The notes: a model not told the origin generated them from the letters alone. Shown: positions 9,528-21,596, numbered from the stretch's first letter. The stretch: 51,068 nucleotides of DNA from Treponema sp. (GCA_031273325.1 JAISSB010000071.1:1-51068), one strand, 5' to 3'. Made by a program: numbers and translations.

Positions 9528-10460
9528 TTATAAGGAAAAATATCTTCTAACGACAGTTTCTGCATCTTTTGCATAAAAAGAATAACTTTTATCGTGTAAC
9601 ACGTTATTTTCACTGTACAATCGCGCAGGCCAAGACCATAAACAGTAACCGTTAACCCACGGACGATTTTGGGTATGTTCAAACATATCTTCGTACCACC
9701 GTGCTTGTTCGATCATATTTGCTTCTCCCGTTAATTCCCATTTATTCGGTACATAAGCAGAACCGGTAACACTCATACAACCGGTCTCTGCAAAGAAAAA
9801 CGGTTTATTAAACCGATAAACTACTTGTTCAATGCGATCAAGCTCTGTTTTCCAGGAACCAATAGGATAATATCCGCTTGATGAAATCACATCAACGCAA
9901 TCCCACCATGTAACATGGTCTTCTTGATACTTATCAGTATTGTAACTCACGTAACCGTGATATATGCTCTTAACTTCTGCCGTTAGATCACGCCATTCTG
10001 CTTCTTTGCGTTCTGCCATAACCATTTCACATCCCATAATGAACATAAAGCAATGTGTTTCTTCGGCAATTTGTGCATAGTGCAATTGAAATTGCTTATA
10101 AGAGTGAAACCAATTCCGCCACTTCGGCTCGCAAGGCACTTCGTTATCAAAAAAATTAATGAATGCCCGCCAGACTCCATTCTTACAGTTGACAGTTGGT
10201 TTAAGGATAACCTTTAATCCCAGCGACTGAGCAAAGTGGATAGCATTTTTTAACTCTAAATCGCTCGGTAAAAAATTGCTTTCGAAATCAATTTCTTCCG
10301 ATTGAGGAGTATTTTGCAAACCAGTCAAAGCAAAAAGTACACAATTAGCTTCAGTACATTGCATCATCATTGTAAGACTGTCGCGTGCTTCCATCGAACT
10401 CAACACCCCAAAATATGGAAAAGGGGCAAAAGTGATACCTTTTATTTGTTCCATTTTCAA
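9528..10460 (-). CDS. GH113-like (beta-mannanase-type TIM barrel) protein
   Basis: KGITFAPFP start, ...VILKPTVN..., ...CEMVMAERKEAEWRDL..., ...FFAETGCMS..., ...GYCLWSWPA pattern recalled for GH113-like proteins. Confidence 0.6.
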   Translation of the reverse strand: MKMEQIKGITFAPFPYFGVLSSMEARDSLTMMMQCTEANCVLFALTGLQNTPQSEEIDFESNFLPSDLELKNAIHFAQSLGLKVILKPTVNCKNGVWRAFINFFDNEVPCEPKWRNWFHSYKQFQLHYAQIAEETHCFMFIMGCEMVMAERKEAEWRDLTAEVKSIYHGYVSYNTDKYQEDHVTWWDCVDVISSSGYYPIGSWKTELDRIEQVVYRFNKPFFFAETGCMSVTGSAYVPNKWELTGEANMIEQARWYEDMFEHTQNRPWVNGYCLWSWPARLYSENNVLHDKSYSFYAKDAETVVRRYFSL

Positions 10461-10536
10461 TACTCTTTTGGTACATTAATACCTTTATTTGATTTCAAGC
10501 GATGATACTATTAAAATTCTATAGCACAGTATATAC

Positions 10537-10565
10537 TTGACATTTATTGATAATCAAGATATTAT
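10537..10565 (+). promoter_or_regulatory. Candidate sigma70 promoter upstream of the rpsL operon
   Basis: TTGACA - 17 bp - TATTAT. Confidence 0.55.
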
Positions 10566-10806
10566 AAAAAAGTTATATTGTGTACTAGTCAATCATCCCA
10601 CGGTTAAAGCTGTGGATTTGTGAAAATAAGCCTGATTGACCAAATAGGCGCTGTGAAGTACTATGTTATCTGTGTGAATCTCTGTTTTGAAAAAACAGCT
10701 CTTGACAAAAATTAAGAAGCTGTGTCTTAATAGAAAGCACTCTTGTCAAGTTTTTGGTGACTTGGGTGTTGAGGAAAATAAGTGGAGGATTAGTAAAACT
10801 TAAACG

Positions 10807-11181
10807 ATGCCTACTATTAACCAACTTGTTCGTTTTGGACGTAAAAAGTTAAGCTCAAAGACAAAATCACCGGCTCTTCAGTCTTGTCCTCAGAAACGTG
10901 GGGTATGTACCCGTGTTATGGTGACAACACCGAAGAAACCGAATTCAGCGCAACGGAAAGTTGCTCGCGTGCGTCTCTCACATGGTATTGAGGTAACTGC
11001 ATATATTCCAGGTGAAGGGCATAATTTGCAGGAACACTCTGCAGTGTTAGTACGTGGCGGTCGCGTGAAAGACCTCCCTGGTGTGCGTTACCATATTATT
11101 CGTGGTACTAAAGACACTAATGGAGTAAATGACCGTAAACGCGGCCGTTCGAAATATGGGGCAAAACGACCGAAAGCATAG
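10807..11181 (+). CDS. rpsL: 30S ribosomal protein S12
   Basis: [15 protein letters not shown]...[24 protein letters not shown]. Confidence 0.98.
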   Translation: MPTINQLVRFGRKKLSSKTKSPALQSCPQKRGVCTRVMVTTPKKPNSAQRKVARVRLSHGIEVTAYIPGEGHNLQEHSAVLVRGGRVKDLPGVRYHIIRGTKDTNGVNDRKRGRSKYGAKRPKA

Positions 11182-11190
11182 GAATATACA

Positions 11191-11661
11191 ATGGGACGAA
11201 AGAAAAAAACCGTGGATCGAGGAATTATGGCGGATCCGTTGTACGGTAGTGTAGTGATTTCAAAATTTGTTAATCGGATGATGTGGGAAGGAAAACGTTC
11301 AGTCGGTTTAAGGATTGTGTATAACGCTTTAACTTTACTCGGAACAAAGACTGCTAAAGACCCTCTTGAAGTCTTCCTTAAAGCTATAGACAATGTAAAG
11401 CCAAACGTTGAAGTAAAATCACGTCGTGTAGGGGGTGCTACCTATCAAGTACCTGTTGACATACGAGAACCGCGTCGTGAAGCATTAGGTATGCGTTGGG
11501 TTATTGCTGCAGCACGTAAACGCTCAGGAAAAGGAATGGACGACCGTCTTGCAGCAGAATTAATGGACGCGTATAATAATACAGGAACAGCGTATAAAAA
11601 ACGCGATGATACACATCGGATGGCAGAAGCAAACAAAGCTTTTATACATTATCGGTGGTAA
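11191..11661 (+). CDS. rpsG: 30S ribosomal protein S7
   Basis: S7 motifs (VGGATYQVPVDIREPRREALGMRW). Confidence 0.97.
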   Translation: MGRKKKTVDRGIMADPLYGSVVISKFVNRMMWEGKRSVGLRIVYNALTLLGTKTAKDPLEVFLKAIDNVKPNVEVKSRRVGGATYQVPVDIREPRREALGMRWVIAAARKRSGKGMDDRLAAELMDAYNNTGTAYKKRDDTHRMAEANKAFIHYRW

Positions 11662-11696
11662 ATACGTGATTAGTTTAACCAAAAAGGAGGTAAAAT

Positions 11697-12905
11697 ATGG
11701 CAAAAGAAAAGTTTAACCGCGATAAAATCCACATGAATGTAGGTACTATAGGGCACGTAGATCATGGAAAAACGACCCTTTCTGCTGCAATTACTATGTA
11801 TTGTGGTAAAAAATACGGTGATAAGATTATGAAGTTTGACGATATCGATAATGCTCCAGAAGAAAAAGCACGTGGCATTACTATCAATACGCGGCATTTA
11901 GAATACCAATCTGAAAAACGGCATTATGCCCATATTGACTGTCCCGGCCATGCGGACTATATCAAAAATATGATAACTGGGGCTGCTCAAATGGACGGAG
12001 CTATATTAGTTGTTTCTGCCCCAGACTCCGTTATGCCCCAAACACGTGAGCATATTATTCTTGCTAGACAAGTTGGAGTTCCAAGTATTATTGTATTTCT
12101 CAACAAGACTGATCTTATTGATGATCCGGAATTGTTGGAATTGGTTGAAGAAGAAATTCGTGATGTGCTTAAAGCTAACGGTTTTCCCGGGGATCAAGTT
12201 CCTATTATTAAAGGTTCTGCATTCAAAACAATGTCTGATCTTTTGAGTATGGGAAGTGGTGATTTACCTGAGTCTTCAGGTTGTGTTGAAGAGCTGCTTA
12301 ATACTATGGACAGTTATTTTCCTGATCCGATACGTGATGATGCTAAACCTTTTATTATGCCAATTGAAGATGTATTTACTATTCAAGGACGTGGTACCGT
12401 TGTAACTGGAAAAGTCGAACGTGGGGTGCTGAAACTGAACGAAGAAGTTGAAATTGTCGGTATTAGACCCACGCGAAAAACTGTTGTAACAGGTATGGAA
12501 ATGTTCAATAAAACCTTGGAAAGTGTTCAATCAGGAGATAATGTTGGTACACTCCTCCGCGGAGTTGATAAAAAAGAAGTTGAACGTGGACAAGTCCTTG
12601 CAAAACCTGGTTCTATCAAACCATATAACAAGTTCAAAGGGCAAATTTACTGTCTTTCAAAAGAAGAAGGCGGGCGTCACAGTCCTTTCTTCAGCGGTTA
12701 CCGTCCGCAGTTCTATTTCCGTACAACCGACATTACTGGAACGGTTAAACTTCCAGAAGGTAAGGAAATGATTATGCCGGGTGACAATACGGAAATTTTT
12801 GGGGAACTTATTCACCCTATAGCAATGGAAAAAGGTCTTAAATTTGCTATCCGTGAAGGTGGAAAAACCGTCGCGTCAGGGCAGGTTATTGAGATCATCG
12901 AGTAA
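11697..12905 (+). CDS. tuf: Elongation factor Tu
   Basis: [41 protein letters not shown]. Confidence 0.99.
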   Translation: MAKEKFNRDKIHMNVGTIGHVDHGKTTLSAAITMYCGKKYGDKIMKFDDIDNAPEEKARGITINTRHLEYQSEKRHYAHIDCPGHADYIKNMITGAAQMDGAILVVSAPDSVMPQTREHIILARQVGVPSIIVFLNKTDLIDDPELLELVEEEIRDVLKANGFPGDQVPIIKGSAFKTMSDLLSMGSGDLPESSGCVEELLNTMDSYFPDPIRDDAKPFIMPIEDVFTIQGRGTVVTGKVERGVLKLNEEVEIVGIRPTRKTVVTGMEMFNKTLESVQSGDNVGTLLRGVDKKEVERGQVLAKPGSIKPYNKFKGQIYCLSKEEGGRHSPFFSGYRPQFYFRTTDITGTVKLPEGKEMIMPGDNTEIFGELIHPIAMEKGLKFAIREGGKTVASGQVIEIIE

Positions 12906-12919
12906 ATGTGAGGGTTTTA

Positions 12920-13228
12920 ATGGCTACTGAACGAATTCGAGTTCGATTACGGAGTTTCGATATTGAATTAATCGATCAAAGTGCACGATCGATTGTACAA
13001 ACAGTGCAAAAAGTTGGAGCAAAAGTAACTGGTCCTATTCCTTTACCAACACGGATAAATAAAGTGACTGTTCTCCGTTCTCCTCATGTAAATAAAAAAT
13101 CACGTGAGCAGTTTGAAATGCGGACACATAAACGGTTAGTTGACATAATTAGCCCTTCACCAGAGGTTATGGATGCTTTAATGAAATTAGAACTTCCTGC
13201 CGGTGTAGATGTAGAGATTAAACAATAG
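12920..13228 (+). CDS. rpsJ: 30S ribosomal protein S10
   Basis: [26 protein letters not shown]. Confidence 0.96.
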   Translation: MATERIRVRLRSFDIELIDQSARSIVQTVQKVGAKVTGPIPLPTRINKVTVLRSPHVNKKSREQFEMRTHKRLVDIISPSPEVMDALMKLELPAGVDVEIKQ

Positions 13229-13252
13229 TTTGAGGTTGACATGTTGACGTTA

Positions 13253-13843
13253 ATGGCACGAAAAATTGGAATGACTCAAGTTTTCGATACGGCGGGAAAT
13301 TTGATTCCGGTAACGGTTGTTCAAATTAATCCGAATGTTGTAATAGCAAAACGAGAAGGTGGGGCATTTCTCCTTGGGGTCGATGATTTAAAGAAGCATA
13401 TAAAAAAGCCCTACGCGGGACAGTTTTCCGAGGGTATTATTCCGAAAAGGTATCTTAAAGAGGTTCGCGATATTGCTCGTGAGCTTCAAGTTGGAGATTC
13501 GTTAGGAATTGAAGTATTTGAAGGATGTCGATATGTTGACGTGACGGGTACTTCAAAAGGAAAAGGTTTTCAGGGAGTTGTAAAACGGTGGGGTTTTGGC
13601 GGTGGACGGAAAAGCCATGGCTCGAAGTTTCACCGTGAACCAGGATCGACAGGACAATCAACTTATCCGAGTAAGTCTTTTAAAAATGTAAAAATGCCCG
13701 GTCGTATGGGACGAGAGCAGGTTACAGTTCTCAATTTAAAGGTTGAGCAGATTGATACCGAACAGAAGTGTCTTTTGATTAGAGGAGCTGTTCCTGGAAT
13801 TAATAATGGGCTTCTTTCTGTAAGAAAGGCAGTAAAAAAGTAA
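13253..13843 (+). CDS. rplC: 50S ribosomal protein L3 (ATG at 13241 also possible)
   Basis: [11 protein letters not shown]...[30 protein letters not shown]. Confidence 0.95.
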   Translation: MARKIGMTQVFDTAGNLIPVTVVQINPNVVIAKREGGAFLLGVDDLKKHIKKPYAGQFSEGIIPKRYLKEVRDIARELQVGDSLGIEVFEGCRYVDVTGTSKGKGFQGVVKRWGFGGGRKSHGSKFHREPGSTGQSTYPSKSFKNVKMPGRMGREQVTVLNLKVEQIDTEQKCLLIRGAVPGINNGLLSVRKAVKK

Positions 13844-13944
13844 GAAAAGAACACATATTATTTTTCTTTATATGTTTAGAAAAGAAAATGTGTTTTCCTT
13901 AAATAAGGGGGGTACCGTCTAGTTAGAGTGAACGGGAAATTATT

Positions 13945-14583
13945 ATGAATATAAAGGTTTATTCCACTGGAGGTTCAGAATTACGGGAATTATCCCTAGA
14001 GGAGGCTGTGTTTGGTCTTCCATTCAATGAAGCGGTTATCTGGTATGCTATCCAAAATGAGCTTGCTAACCAACGACTTGGAACAGCATGTACAAAAGAC
14101 CGTGGTGAAGTACATGGCTCAAATGCAAAACCGTATAAACAAAAAGGAACGGGACGTGCAAGACGCGGAGATAAAAAGTCTCCAATTTTAGTTGGTGGTG
14201 GTACCGTTTTTGGTCCAAAACCAAGAGATTTTTCGTATTCAATACCCAAAAAAGCTAAACGTGCTGCGATAAAAAATATTTTGAGTTTAAAAATACGAAC
14301 AGAAACATTTAAAGTTGTTGAAGATTTTTCAATAGAATCTGGAAAGACAAAAGATATTTTAAAGATTCTCAAAAATTTTACTATTAACGAACGTACAGTT
14401 ATTCTTTTAAAAAATGATGATCCAAAAATTAAACAAGCGGGTAGAAATATTCCATGGTTAAAATTTCTTTCTTACAACCGTTTAAGAGCTCATGATCTTT
14501 TTTATAGCCGCAAAGTTATCGCACTTGAAACAGCTGTCAAAAATCTCAATGTATTCTACGGAAATGCTGAAGGAGTTTCTTGA
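13945..14583 (+). CDS. rplD: 50S ribosomal protein L4
   Basis: KPYKQKGTGRARRGDKKSPILVGGGTVFGPKPRDFSY. Confidence 0.95.
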   Translation: MNIKVYSTGGSELRELSLEEAVFGLPFNEAVIWYAIQNELANQRLGTACTKDRGEVHGSNAKPYKQKGTGRARRGDKKSPILVGGGTVFGPKPRDFSYSIPKKAKRAAIKNILSLKIRTETFKVVEDFSIESGKTKDILKILKNFTINERTVILLKNDDPKIKQAGRNIPWLKFLSYNRLRAHDLFYSRKVIALETAVKNLNVFYGNAEGVS

Positions 14584-14879
14584 TGGCGTTAAGCATTAGT
14601 ACAGAAAATATTTTAATTGCGCCGATTCTTTCTGAAAAAACAAATATCATGCGTGAAAAAGGATTTTATGTTTTCAAAGTTGATTCGCGGGCAACAAAAA
14701 TTCTTGTCAAAGAAGCAGTTGCAAAACTATTCAACGTACATCCGCTTTTCTGCAATATCCAAATCGTCGGAGGGAAACCAAAACGTCAAAGATCTCGTTC
14801 CGGCTATACTGCAACATGGAAAAAAGCAATAGTGCGATTGAAGGCAGGTGAAAAAATTCCCCTCTTTGAGGGAGTGTAA
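14583..14879 (+). CDS. rplW: 50S ribosomal protein L23
   Basis: [23 protein letters not shown]; gene order. Confidence 0.93.
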   Translation: MALSISTENILIAPILSEKTNIMREKGFYVFKVDSRATKILVKEAVAKLFNVHPLFCNIQIVGGKPKRQRSRSGYTATWKKAIVRLKAGEKIPLFEGV

Positions 14880-14890
14880 AGGTTAAATGC

Positions 14891-15715
14891 ATGGCAGTGA
14901 AAACATATAAGCCAATTACTCCAGGAATGAGGCAATTGGTTAGTTTAGACAATTCGGGACTTTCGAAAATTCGCCCTGAAAAAAGTTTAACAACAGGAAG
15001 ATCTAATAATGCAGGAAGAGATTCTCACGGACGTATCAGTGTATGGCATAAGGGGGGTGGTCATAAACGACTGTACCGAACTATTGATTTTAAACGTGAT
15101 AAAATTGGTGTGTATGGTACCGTTCAAACGCTTGAATATGATCCAAATCGGAGTGCAAATATTGCACTTATTCAGTACGATGATGGAGAAAAACGTTATA
15201 TTATTGCTCCAAAAGGATTAATAATTGGATCGCGTGTTGTAAGTGGTCCCCAAGCTTTGCTTGAAGCAGCCAATGCACTGCCACTAAAGAATATTCCTCT
15301 TGGTTTTAACGTGTATAATATTGAATTGACCTTAGGAAAAGGAGGTCAATTAGTTCGCTCGGCAGGAGTGTCGGCAATTATTGTTGCAAAAGAAGGAAAA
15401 TATGTTACCTTGAAACTCCCTTCGGGGGAGATGCGGATGATTTTCCAAGAATGTTATGCAACAGTTGGTACTGTCGGGAATGAAGATCATATGAACATTA
15501 AACTAGGCAAAGCGGGACGCAATAGATGGCTTGGAATACGTCCCACCGTACGCGGTATGTCTATGAATCCAGTTGATCATCCTCATGGTGGTGGAGAAGG
15601 AAAAAATAAAGGTATCAATCCGGTTACCCCATGGGGACAGCCAACAAAAGGTTATAAAACACGTAAAAAACATAAACCTTCGTCACGGTTCATTGTGAGC
15701 CGCCGAAAGAAATAA
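14891..15715 (+). CDS. rplB: 50S ribosomal protein L2
   Basis: [17 protein letters not shown]...[19 protein letters not shown]. Confidence 0.98.
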   Translation: MAVKTYKPITPGMRQLVSLDNSGLSKIRPEKSLTTGRSNNAGRDSHGRISVWHKGGGHKRLYRTIDFKRDKIGVYGTVQTLEYDPNRSANIALIQYDDGEKRYIIAPKGLIIGSRVVSGPQALLEAANALPLKNIPLGFNVYNIELTLGKGGQLVRSAGVSAIIVAKEGKYVTLKLPSGEMRMIFQECYATVGTVGNEDHMNIKLGKAGRNRWLGIRPTVRGMSMNPVDHPHGGGEGKNKGINPVTPWGQPTKGYKTRKKHKPSSRFIVSRRKK

Positions 15716-15727
15716 AGGAGTAACATT

Positions 15728-16006
15728 ATGTCAAGATCCGTTACGAAGGGTCCCTTTGTAGAAGAAAGTCTGTACAAAAAGATTAAAGAAACAGTTAAAA
15801 GCGGAGATAGAAGAATAATTAAAACCTATTCTCGCTGTTCAACTATTGTTCCTATGATGGTCGGTTTGACTATCTCTGTATATAACGGAAAATCATGGAT
15901 TCCTGTATATATTACTGAAAATCTTGTCGGGCACAAACTGGGTGAATTTGTTCCAACAAGAATTTTTAGAGGTCATGCAGGATCAGATAAAAAGGCATCA
16001 AAATGA
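15728..16006 (+). CDS. rpsS: 30S ribosomal protein S19
   Basis: [19 protein letters not shown]...[16 protein letters not shown]. Confidence 0.97.
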   Translation: MSRSVTKGPFVEESLYKKIKETVKSGDRRIIKTYSRCSTIVPMMVGLTISVYNGKSWIPVYITENLVGHKLGEFVPTRIFRGHAGSDKKASK

Positions 16007-16374
16007 GAAAACGTGAGGGATATAGAGCAGTAGCGAAATATTTTATCGTTTCGCCATTTAAAATTCGTCCAGTAGCAGATTTAGTACGTAGAAAAAAATA
16101 TCCTGATGCTATTGCTTTGCTAGATACAATGCCACATAAAGGGGCACTACTTATTAAAAAGGTTTTGAAATCAGGTGCGTCTAACGCTCTCAGCCGTAAT
16201 ACACAACTCGATGAAGGTATGCTGTACATAAAAGAGTTAATAGTCAACGAAGGTCCGCGTTTGAAGCGCGTGTGGTTCCGGGCACGAGGGCGAGCAGATA
16301 TGCTCCTCAAACGAATGTGTCATATTTCTGTTGTGATCAGCGAAAAGGGAGGAGTAAATGGGGCAAAAGGTTAA
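16003..16374 (+). CDS. rplV: 50S ribosomal protein L22
   Basis: [19 protein letters not shown]; gene order. Confidence 0.95.
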   Translation: MRKREGYRAVAKYFIVSPFKIRPVADLVRRKKYPDAIALLDTMPHKGALLIKKVLKSGASNALSRNTQLDEGMLYIKELIVNEGPRLKRVWFRARGRADMLLKRMCHISVVISEKGGVNGAKG

Positions 16375-17068
16375 TCCTATCGGATTTCGTATCGGTATTA
16401 ATAAAAGTTGGGGGTCACGGTGGTATGTTGATCCAAGAGAGTATGTTAATGCATTGCATGAGGATGTTAAACTTCGCAAATTAGTGATGGAACTGCCAGA
16501 AACAAAAGGGGCAGATATTGCTGAATTAGAAATCATCCGGCATCCACAGCGAATTACTCTTACGATTCACAGTGCGCGTCCAGGTGTTATTATTGGACCC
16601 AAAGGGGCTAATATTGAAAAAATCGGTGTTGAATTACAGAAACATGCTACTAAAAAAATTCAGATAAAAATAAAAGAAATTAAGAATGCAGACAGTAATG
16701 CACAGATTATTGCTCAAAATATTAGCCGACAATTATTAACACGGGTATCTTTTCGAAGGGCAATGAAGCAAGCTATTACTAATGCAGTAAAAAAAGGAAA
16801 TGCCCAAGGGGTAAAAGTACGACTTTCTGGTCGTTTAGGTGGCGCTGAAATGTCGCGTACTGAAGAAATGAAAGAGGGACGTATTCCGCTTCATACATTA
16901 AGAGCAGATATTGATTATGGTTTTACCGAAGCTCATACAACATTTGGTTCCATCGGAATTAAAGTATGGGTTTTTAATGGTATGAAGTATGGAAAAGAAC
17001 AAAAAGAAGACGCAGGACAGCTGATTCGTAGTAAACGGCGGGAACACAGTTCTTCTACAAGGAGTTAA
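16358..17068 (+). CDS. rpsC: 30S ribosomal protein S3
   Basis: [25 protein letters not shown] domain, [12 protein letters not shown]. Confidence 0.97.
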   Translation: MGQKVNPIGFRIGINKSWGSRWYVDPREYVNALHEDVKLRKLVMELPETKGADIAELEIIRHPQRITLTIHSARPGVIIGPKGANIEKIGVELQKHATKKIQIKIKEIKNADSNAQIIAQNISRQLLTRVSFRRAMKQAITNAVKKGNAQGVKVRLSGRLGGAEMSRTEEMKEGRIPLHTLRADIDYGFTEAHTTFGSIGIKVWVFNGMKYGKEQKEDAGQLIRSKRREHSSSTRS

Positions 17069-17070
17069 AC

Positions 17071-17496
17071 ATGCTCAGTCCAAAACGGGTAAAGCATCGT
17101 AAAGTGCAACGCGGTACTATATCAGGTGATGCAACCCGAGGAAATACTGTTGCTTTTGGAGATTATGGTTTAGTAGCACTGGAATGTATGTGGATTACTA
17201 ACCGACAAATTGAAGCAGCGCGTGTTGCAATGAATCGCCATATAAAACGTGGTGGTAAATTGTGGATTCGTATTTTTCCTGATAAACCCTATTCAAAAAA
17301 ACCTGCCGATACTCGTATGGGCAAAGGGAAAGGTGCCCCGGAATATTGGGTTGCAGTAGTAAAACCGGGAACGGTTATGTTTGAATTAGGGGGAATCGAT
17401 AAAAAACTTGCTGAAGAAGCAATGACGTTAGCAGGAGCAAAATTACCAATTAAGACAAAATTTGTTGACCGTGCTGATGTGGAGTTTGGTTTATGA
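17071..17496 (+). CDS. rplP: 50S ribosomal protein L16
   Basis: [15 protein letters not shown]...[17 protein letters not shown]. Confidence 0.97.
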   Translation: MLSPKRVKHRKVQRGTISGDATRGNTVAFGDYGLVALECMWITNRQIEAARVAMNRHIKRGGKLWIRIFPDKPYSKKPADTRMGKGKGAPEYWVAVVKPGTVMFELGGIDKKLAEEAMTLAGAKLPIKTKFVDRADVEFGL

Positions 17497-17693
17497 AAAA
17501 TTCTTTTAAAAATTTAACCTTAGCCGAAATGAAAGTTAAACGGGAAGAATTAATTCAAAAATATATGGAATTTCGTTTTCAACGTGTCGTCGGACACATC
17601 GATAATCCCTTGCAGGGGCGAATGATGCGGCGGCAGATTGCGCGACTCCATACATTAATTCACCTTCAAGAATTGCAAAAAGCTAAAGGATAA
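17493..17693 (+). CDS. rpmC: 50S ribosomal protein L29
   Basis: L29-like, between rplP and rpsQ. Confidence 0.93.
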   Translation: MKNSFKNLTLAEMKVKREELIQKYMEFRFQRVVGHIDNPLQGRMMRRQIARLHTLIHLQELQKAKG

Positions 17694-17696
17694 ACT

Positions 17697-17963
17697 ATGA
17701 CAGAGCAGAAAATAAGTAGAGGAAAAAAAGAATTTGTCGGAATAGTAAAGAGTAATAAGATGGATAAAACAATTGTTGTCTCTGTTGAAACACTTACTCT
17801 TCATCCATTTTACAAAAAATATGTAAACCGTATAAAAAAAGTAAAAGCTCATGACGAAAAAAATGAAGCGAAAATTGGTGACCGTGTATGCATTGTTGGA
17901 TGCCGTCCGCTCAGCAAAGAAAAATGTTGGCGTTTGGTATCTATTTTAGAGCAAGCACGGTAG
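17697..17963 (+). CDS. rpsQ: 30S ribosomal protein S17
   Basis: [17 protein letters not shown]...; gene order. Confidence 0.95.
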   Translation: MTEQKISRGKKEFVGIVKSNKMDKTIVVSVETLTLHPFYKKYVNRIKKVKAHDEKNEAKIGDRVCIVGCRPLSKEKCWRLVSILEQAR

Positions 17964-17999
17964 AAAAAGGAGGAACCGTTCCTTTAACGGTAGAATGTT

Positions 18000-18371
18000 G
18001 TGATACAAGTAGAAACATTTCTCAATGTTGCAGATAATTCAGGTGCTAAGTTCGTTCAGTGTATCAAAGTTTTAGGTGGTTCAAAACGTAGATATGCAGG
18101 TATTGGTGACGTTGTAGTAGTAGCGGTAAAAGATGCTTTACCGACATCAAGCATAAAGAAAGGAAGCGTTGAAAAAGCTGTAGTTGTACGGATACATAAA
18201 GAATATCGTCGACCTGACGGTACCTATATTCGGTTTGACGATAATGCATGTGTTATTATTGATGGGGCATTGAATCCGAAAGGGAAACGGGTGTTTGGAC
18301 CTGTTGCCCGTGAGTTACGAGAAAAAGAGGCGTATATGAAGATTATATCACTTGCGCCAGAAGTATTGTGA
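18000..18371 (+). CDS. rplN: 50S ribosomal protein L14 (GTG start)
   Basis: [27 protein letters not shown]. Confidence 0.97.
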   Translation: MIQVETFLNVADNSGAKFVQCIKVLGGSKRRYAGIGDVVVVAVKDALPTSSIKKGSVEKAVVVRIHKEYRRPDGTYIRFDDNACVIIDGALNPKGKRVFGPVARELREKEAYMKIISLAPEVL

Positions 18372-18381
18372 GGAGTGGAGT

Positions 18382-18729
18382 ATGGCAGTCGTACACCATA
18401 AAGTAGTACCGAAAATTCAACATAAATTTAAGGTAAAAAAAGATGATATTGTTCAAGTGATTGCTGGTAAAGACAAAGGAAAACGTGGGCGGATTCTAAA
18501 AATTCTTCGTGAAAAGGACCGTATTATTGTAGAAGGAGTTAACATTGTCAAAAAAGCAAAAAAACGACGTAATCAGCAAGATCGAGGTGGTATTATTGAG
18601 ATTGAAGCTGCGATTCATAGTTCTAATTTGATGATCGTGTGTAAAAAATGCGGTCAGACACGAATAGGATATCAAGTAAGCAATGATTCAAAAATTCGTG
18701 TCTGTAAAAAATGTGGAGAGGTGCTATAA
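18382..18729 (+). CDS. rplX: 50S ribosomal protein L24 with C-terminal CxxC pair
   Basis: [28 protein letters not shown]...CKKCG. Confidence 0.95.
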   Translation: MAVVHHKVVPKIQHKFKVKKDDIVQVIAGKDKGKRGRILKILREKDRIIVEGVNIVKKAKKRRNQQDRGGIIEIEAAIHSSNLMIVCKKCGQTRIGYQVSNDSKIRVCKKCGEVL

Positions 18730-19316
18730 TGGCAAAGAAAGAAACTCCAAAAGTGTCGCAGCCGGTACATTATGTAGAACCACGATTGAAAAAACTGTAC
18801 CGTGAACAGGTTGCTCCTAATTTGTTCAAAGAGTTTAATTATAAATCTCCTATGCAAATACCAAAATTGCAAAAAGTTGTTGTCAGTATGGGAGTTGGAG
18901 AAGCACTTCAAAATAAAAAGCTTCTGGACGCAGCCGTTGAAGATTTAAGCATTATTACGGGGCAAAAAGCGATTAAAACAAAGGCACGTAAAAGTATTGC
19001 AAATTTCAAAATTCGTGCAGGACAAGAAATTGGAGTAAGTGTTACACTTCGTGGTGCTATTATGTATGAATTTTTGGACCGTCTTATTAATGTGGCCCTA
19101 CCACGTGTTAAAGATTTTCACGGTGTTAATCAAAATGCGTTTGACGGTAATGGAAATTATTCACTTGGTATTCAAGAGCAAATTATTTTTCCGGAAATTG
19201 ATTTTGATAAAATTGAGCGAGTTGCAGGATTAAATGTTGCGATTGTTACGACAGCACAGACAGATATAGAAGCACTTTCTTTTCTCTCAAAATTCGGTAT
19301 TCCGTTTAGGAAATAA
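18729..19316 (+). CDS. rplE: 50S ribosomal protein L5
   Basis: [11 protein letters not shown]..., [17 protein letters not shown] overlap with rplX. Confidence 0.96.
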   Translation: MAKKETPKVSQPVHYVEPRLKKLYREQVAPNLFKEFNYKSPMQIPKLQKVVVSMGVGEALQNKKLLDAAVEDLSIITGQKAIKTKARKSIANFKIRAGQEIGVSVTLRGAIMYEFLDRLINVALPRVKDFHGVNQNAFDGNGNYSLGIQEQIIFPEIDFDKIERVAGLNVAIVTTAQTDIEALSFLSKFGIPFRK

Positions 19317-19326
19317 GGGGGATATA

Positions 19327-19512
19327 ATGGCACGAAAGGCAATGATTGTAAAGGCACAACGAACGCCAAAATACAAAACGAGGCGAGTTAATCGATGTCG
19401 TATATGTGGAAGAGCACGTGGTTACTTACGGAAATTTGGTATGTGCCGCTTATGTTTTCGCAAATTAGCAAGCGAAGGACTTGTTCCGGGTGTTACGAAA
19501 TCAAGCTGGTAA
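19327..19512 (+). CDS. rpsN: 30S ribosomal protein S14, zinc-binding type Z
   Basis: 61 aa; [25 protein letters not shown]. Confidence 0.97.
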   Translation: MARKAMIVKAQRTPKYKTRRVNRCRICGRARGYLRKFGMCRLCFRKLASEGLVPGVTKSSW

Positions 19513-19528
19513 GTGGAGGAAAAGAAAA

Positions 19529-19927
19529 ATGAGTGTTTCTGATCCCATAGCGGATATGCTAACAAAAATTCGCAATGCTGGAATGGCAAGGCATGAAAAA
19601 GTTGACGTTTTAACATCAAAGTTAAAACTTGAAATCGTTAAAATTTTAAAGACTGAAGGGTATATAAAGAACTTCAAAAAAGTCAATATAGAAACAACGA
19701 GTTATATTCGGATATTTCTTAAGTATGATGATAAATTATTACCGGTTATTCATAATCTTGAACGTATTTCTAAACCTGGTCGAAGGTTATATGTAGGATA
19801 TAAGAATATGCCCCGTGTTTATAATGGGTATGGTACTGTGATCGTGTCAACGTCGCAAGGAGTCATAACGGGAAAAAAAGCCACTGAAAAAAAAGTTGGT
19901 GGTGAAATTACTTGTACCGTATGGTAA
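19529..19927 (+). CDS. rpsH: 30S ribosomal protein S8
   Basis: [17 protein letters not shown]. Confidence 0.96.
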   Translation: MSVSDPIADMLTKIRNAGMARHEKVDVLTSKLKLEIVKILKTEGYIKNFKKVNIETTSYIRIFLKYDDKLLPVIHNLERISKPGRRLYVGYKNMPRVYNGYGTVIVSTSQGVITGKKATEKKVGGEITCTVW

Positions 19928-19937
19928 AGGGGGAACT

Positions 19938-20480
19938 ATGTCACGTATTGGAAAAATTCCAGTTTCTGTTCCCCAGGGAGTTTCTGTTTCAATTAATGAA
20001 CAAACTGTGACAGTAAAAGGCCCAAAAGGAACAATGATTCAAACATGTTCTGCATCTGTTTCATTCGAACTTAAAGACAGTTCTATTATTATTGGTAGAA
20101 ATGATGAAAATAAACAAACAAAAGCATTTCATGGATTGTACCGTAATCTTATTAATAATATGATCATTGGTGTTTTTAAGGGTTTCTCAAAAACGCTTCT
20201 TATTACTGGAGTTGGTTATAAAGCTGAAGTAAAAGATAATATATTAATATTAAGCTTAGGGTATTCAAGTGATGTGTACATGATTATTCCACAGGGAATT
20301 TTGGTTGCTGTTGAAGCAGGTAATAAAGTGAAGGTCAGTGGTATTAATAAACAGCAGATTGGTGAATTTGCTGCAAATATACGGAAATTCCGTCCAATAG
20401 AACCATATAAAGGAAAAGGGATTCGATACGAAAATGAATTTGTACGAAGAAAAGTTGGTAAGAAAGCTGGTGTTAAGTAG
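19938..20480 (+). CDS. rplF: 50S ribosomal protein L6
   Basis: [31 protein letters not shown]. Confidence 0.97.
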   Translation: MSRIGKIPVSVPQGVSVSINEQTVTVKGPKGTMIQTCSASVSFELKDSSIIIGRNDENKQTKAFHGLYRNLINNMIIGVFKGFSKTLLITGVGYKAEVKDNILILSLGYSSDVYMIIPQGILVAVEAGNKVKVSGINKQQIGEFAANIRKFRPIEPYKGKGIRYENEFVRRKVGKKAGVK

Positions 20481-20488
20481 GTAGTGGT

Positions 20489-20875
20489 ATGTTGAAGAAA
20501 ATGCCTGATAAAATTCGAAAAAGGCTTAAAAGAAAAGTTCATATACGGAAGAGTATTTCCGGAACCGCGTCAAGACCACGTATGACAGTGACGCGGAGTA
20601 ACCGTAATTTGTTTGTCCAAGTTATTGATGACACAGTCATTGATTATCAGGGGCGTACAGTGGGGCATACTTTGGTGGCGGTTTCGACACTTGAAAAAGA
20701 GTTGCATGATGTAAAACCAACCGTGGAAGGAGCCTTACATTTAGGAGAAATTATCGGAAAACGTCTTATGGAAAAAAATATAACGTCAATTGTATTCGAT
20801 AGAAATGGCTATCTTTACCATGGTGTTGTTAAAGCTCTAGCTGACGGAGTGCGAAAAACGGGGATCACTTTTTAG
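20489..20875 (+). CDS. rplR: 50S ribosomal protein L18
   Basis: L18 motifs ([38 protein letters not shown]). Confidence 0.95.
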   Translation: MLKKMPDKIRKRLKRKVHIRKSISGTASRPRMTVTRSNRNLFVQVIDDTVIDYQGRTVGHTLVAVSTLEKELHDVKPTVEGALHLGEIIGKRLMEKNITSIVFDRNGYLYHGVVKALADGVRKTGITF

Positions 20876-20884
20876 GGGGAAATT

Positions 20885-21406
20885 ATGGAACGGACACGAG
20901 AAAAAGAACGAGATAAAGGTCAAGAAAAGGAATTTCCTGTAGTCAAATTAGTTAAGTTAAATAGAACTGCTAAAGTAGTAAAAGGTGGACGGAGATTTTC
21001 TTTTTCAGCTCTTACAGTTGTAGGAGATAAGAAAGGACGTGTTGGTTTTGGTTTTGGAAAAGCAAATGATGTTTCTGAAGCTATACGAAAAAGTGAAGAA
21101 AAAGCACGAAGAAATATCGTTATTCTTCCTATAAAAAATGGTACAATTCCTCATGAAATTCAAGGTACCTTTAAAGCTTCAAAGGTATTACTGAAACCTG
21201 CCTGTTCAGGAACGGGTATCATTGCAGGAGGTCCAGTCCGTGCGATTATGGAAGCAGGCGGGATTACCGATGTACTAAGTAAATCAATTGGAGCTGCAAG
21301 TCAGTATAACGTTGTGAAAGCGACCTTTAATTGCATTAGTAAAATGATGGATGCAAAAACTATTGCAAAAAATAGAGGAAAAGCTTTCAAAGAACTATGG
21401 GGATAA
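20885..21406 (+). CDS. rpsE: 30S ribosomal protein S5
   Basis: [34 protein letters not shown]. Confidence 0.97.
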   Translation: MERTREKERDKGQEKEFPVVKLVKLNRTAKVVKGGRRFSFSALTVVGDKKGRVGFGFGKANDVSEAIRKSEEKARRNIVILPIKNGTIPHEIQGTFKASKVLLKPACSGTGIIAGGPVRAIMEAGGITDVLSKSIGAASQYNVVKATFNCISKMMDAKTIAKNRGKAFKELWG

Positions 21407-21407
21407 T

Positions 21408-21596
21408 ATGGCTCAAAGAATACGGGTACGATTAGTGCGGAGCACTATTGGTACATTACCAAAACAGCGCGCAACTGTACGCTCGCTTGGTTTACGAAAA
21501 ATTGGCTCTTCAGTTGAACATGAAGATGGAGGTGTTGTTCGTGGAATGGTAAGAGTTGTATCTCACCTTGTTGTTGTGGAGGATGTTAATGAGTGA
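21408..21596 (+). CDS. rpmD: 50S ribosomal protein L30
   Basis: MAQRIRVRLVRSTIGTLPKQRATVRSLGLRKIGSSVEHED. Confidence 0.94.
   Translation: MAQRIRVRLVRSTIGTLPKQRATVRSLGLRKIGSSVEHEDGGVVRGMVRVVSHLVVVEDVNE

Noticed and set aside
10592-10615. IS200/IS605-end-like hairpin (CATCCCACGGTTAAAGCTGTGGAT)
   Set aside because: A resemblance only; no tnpA/tnpB or second end is visible in the window.
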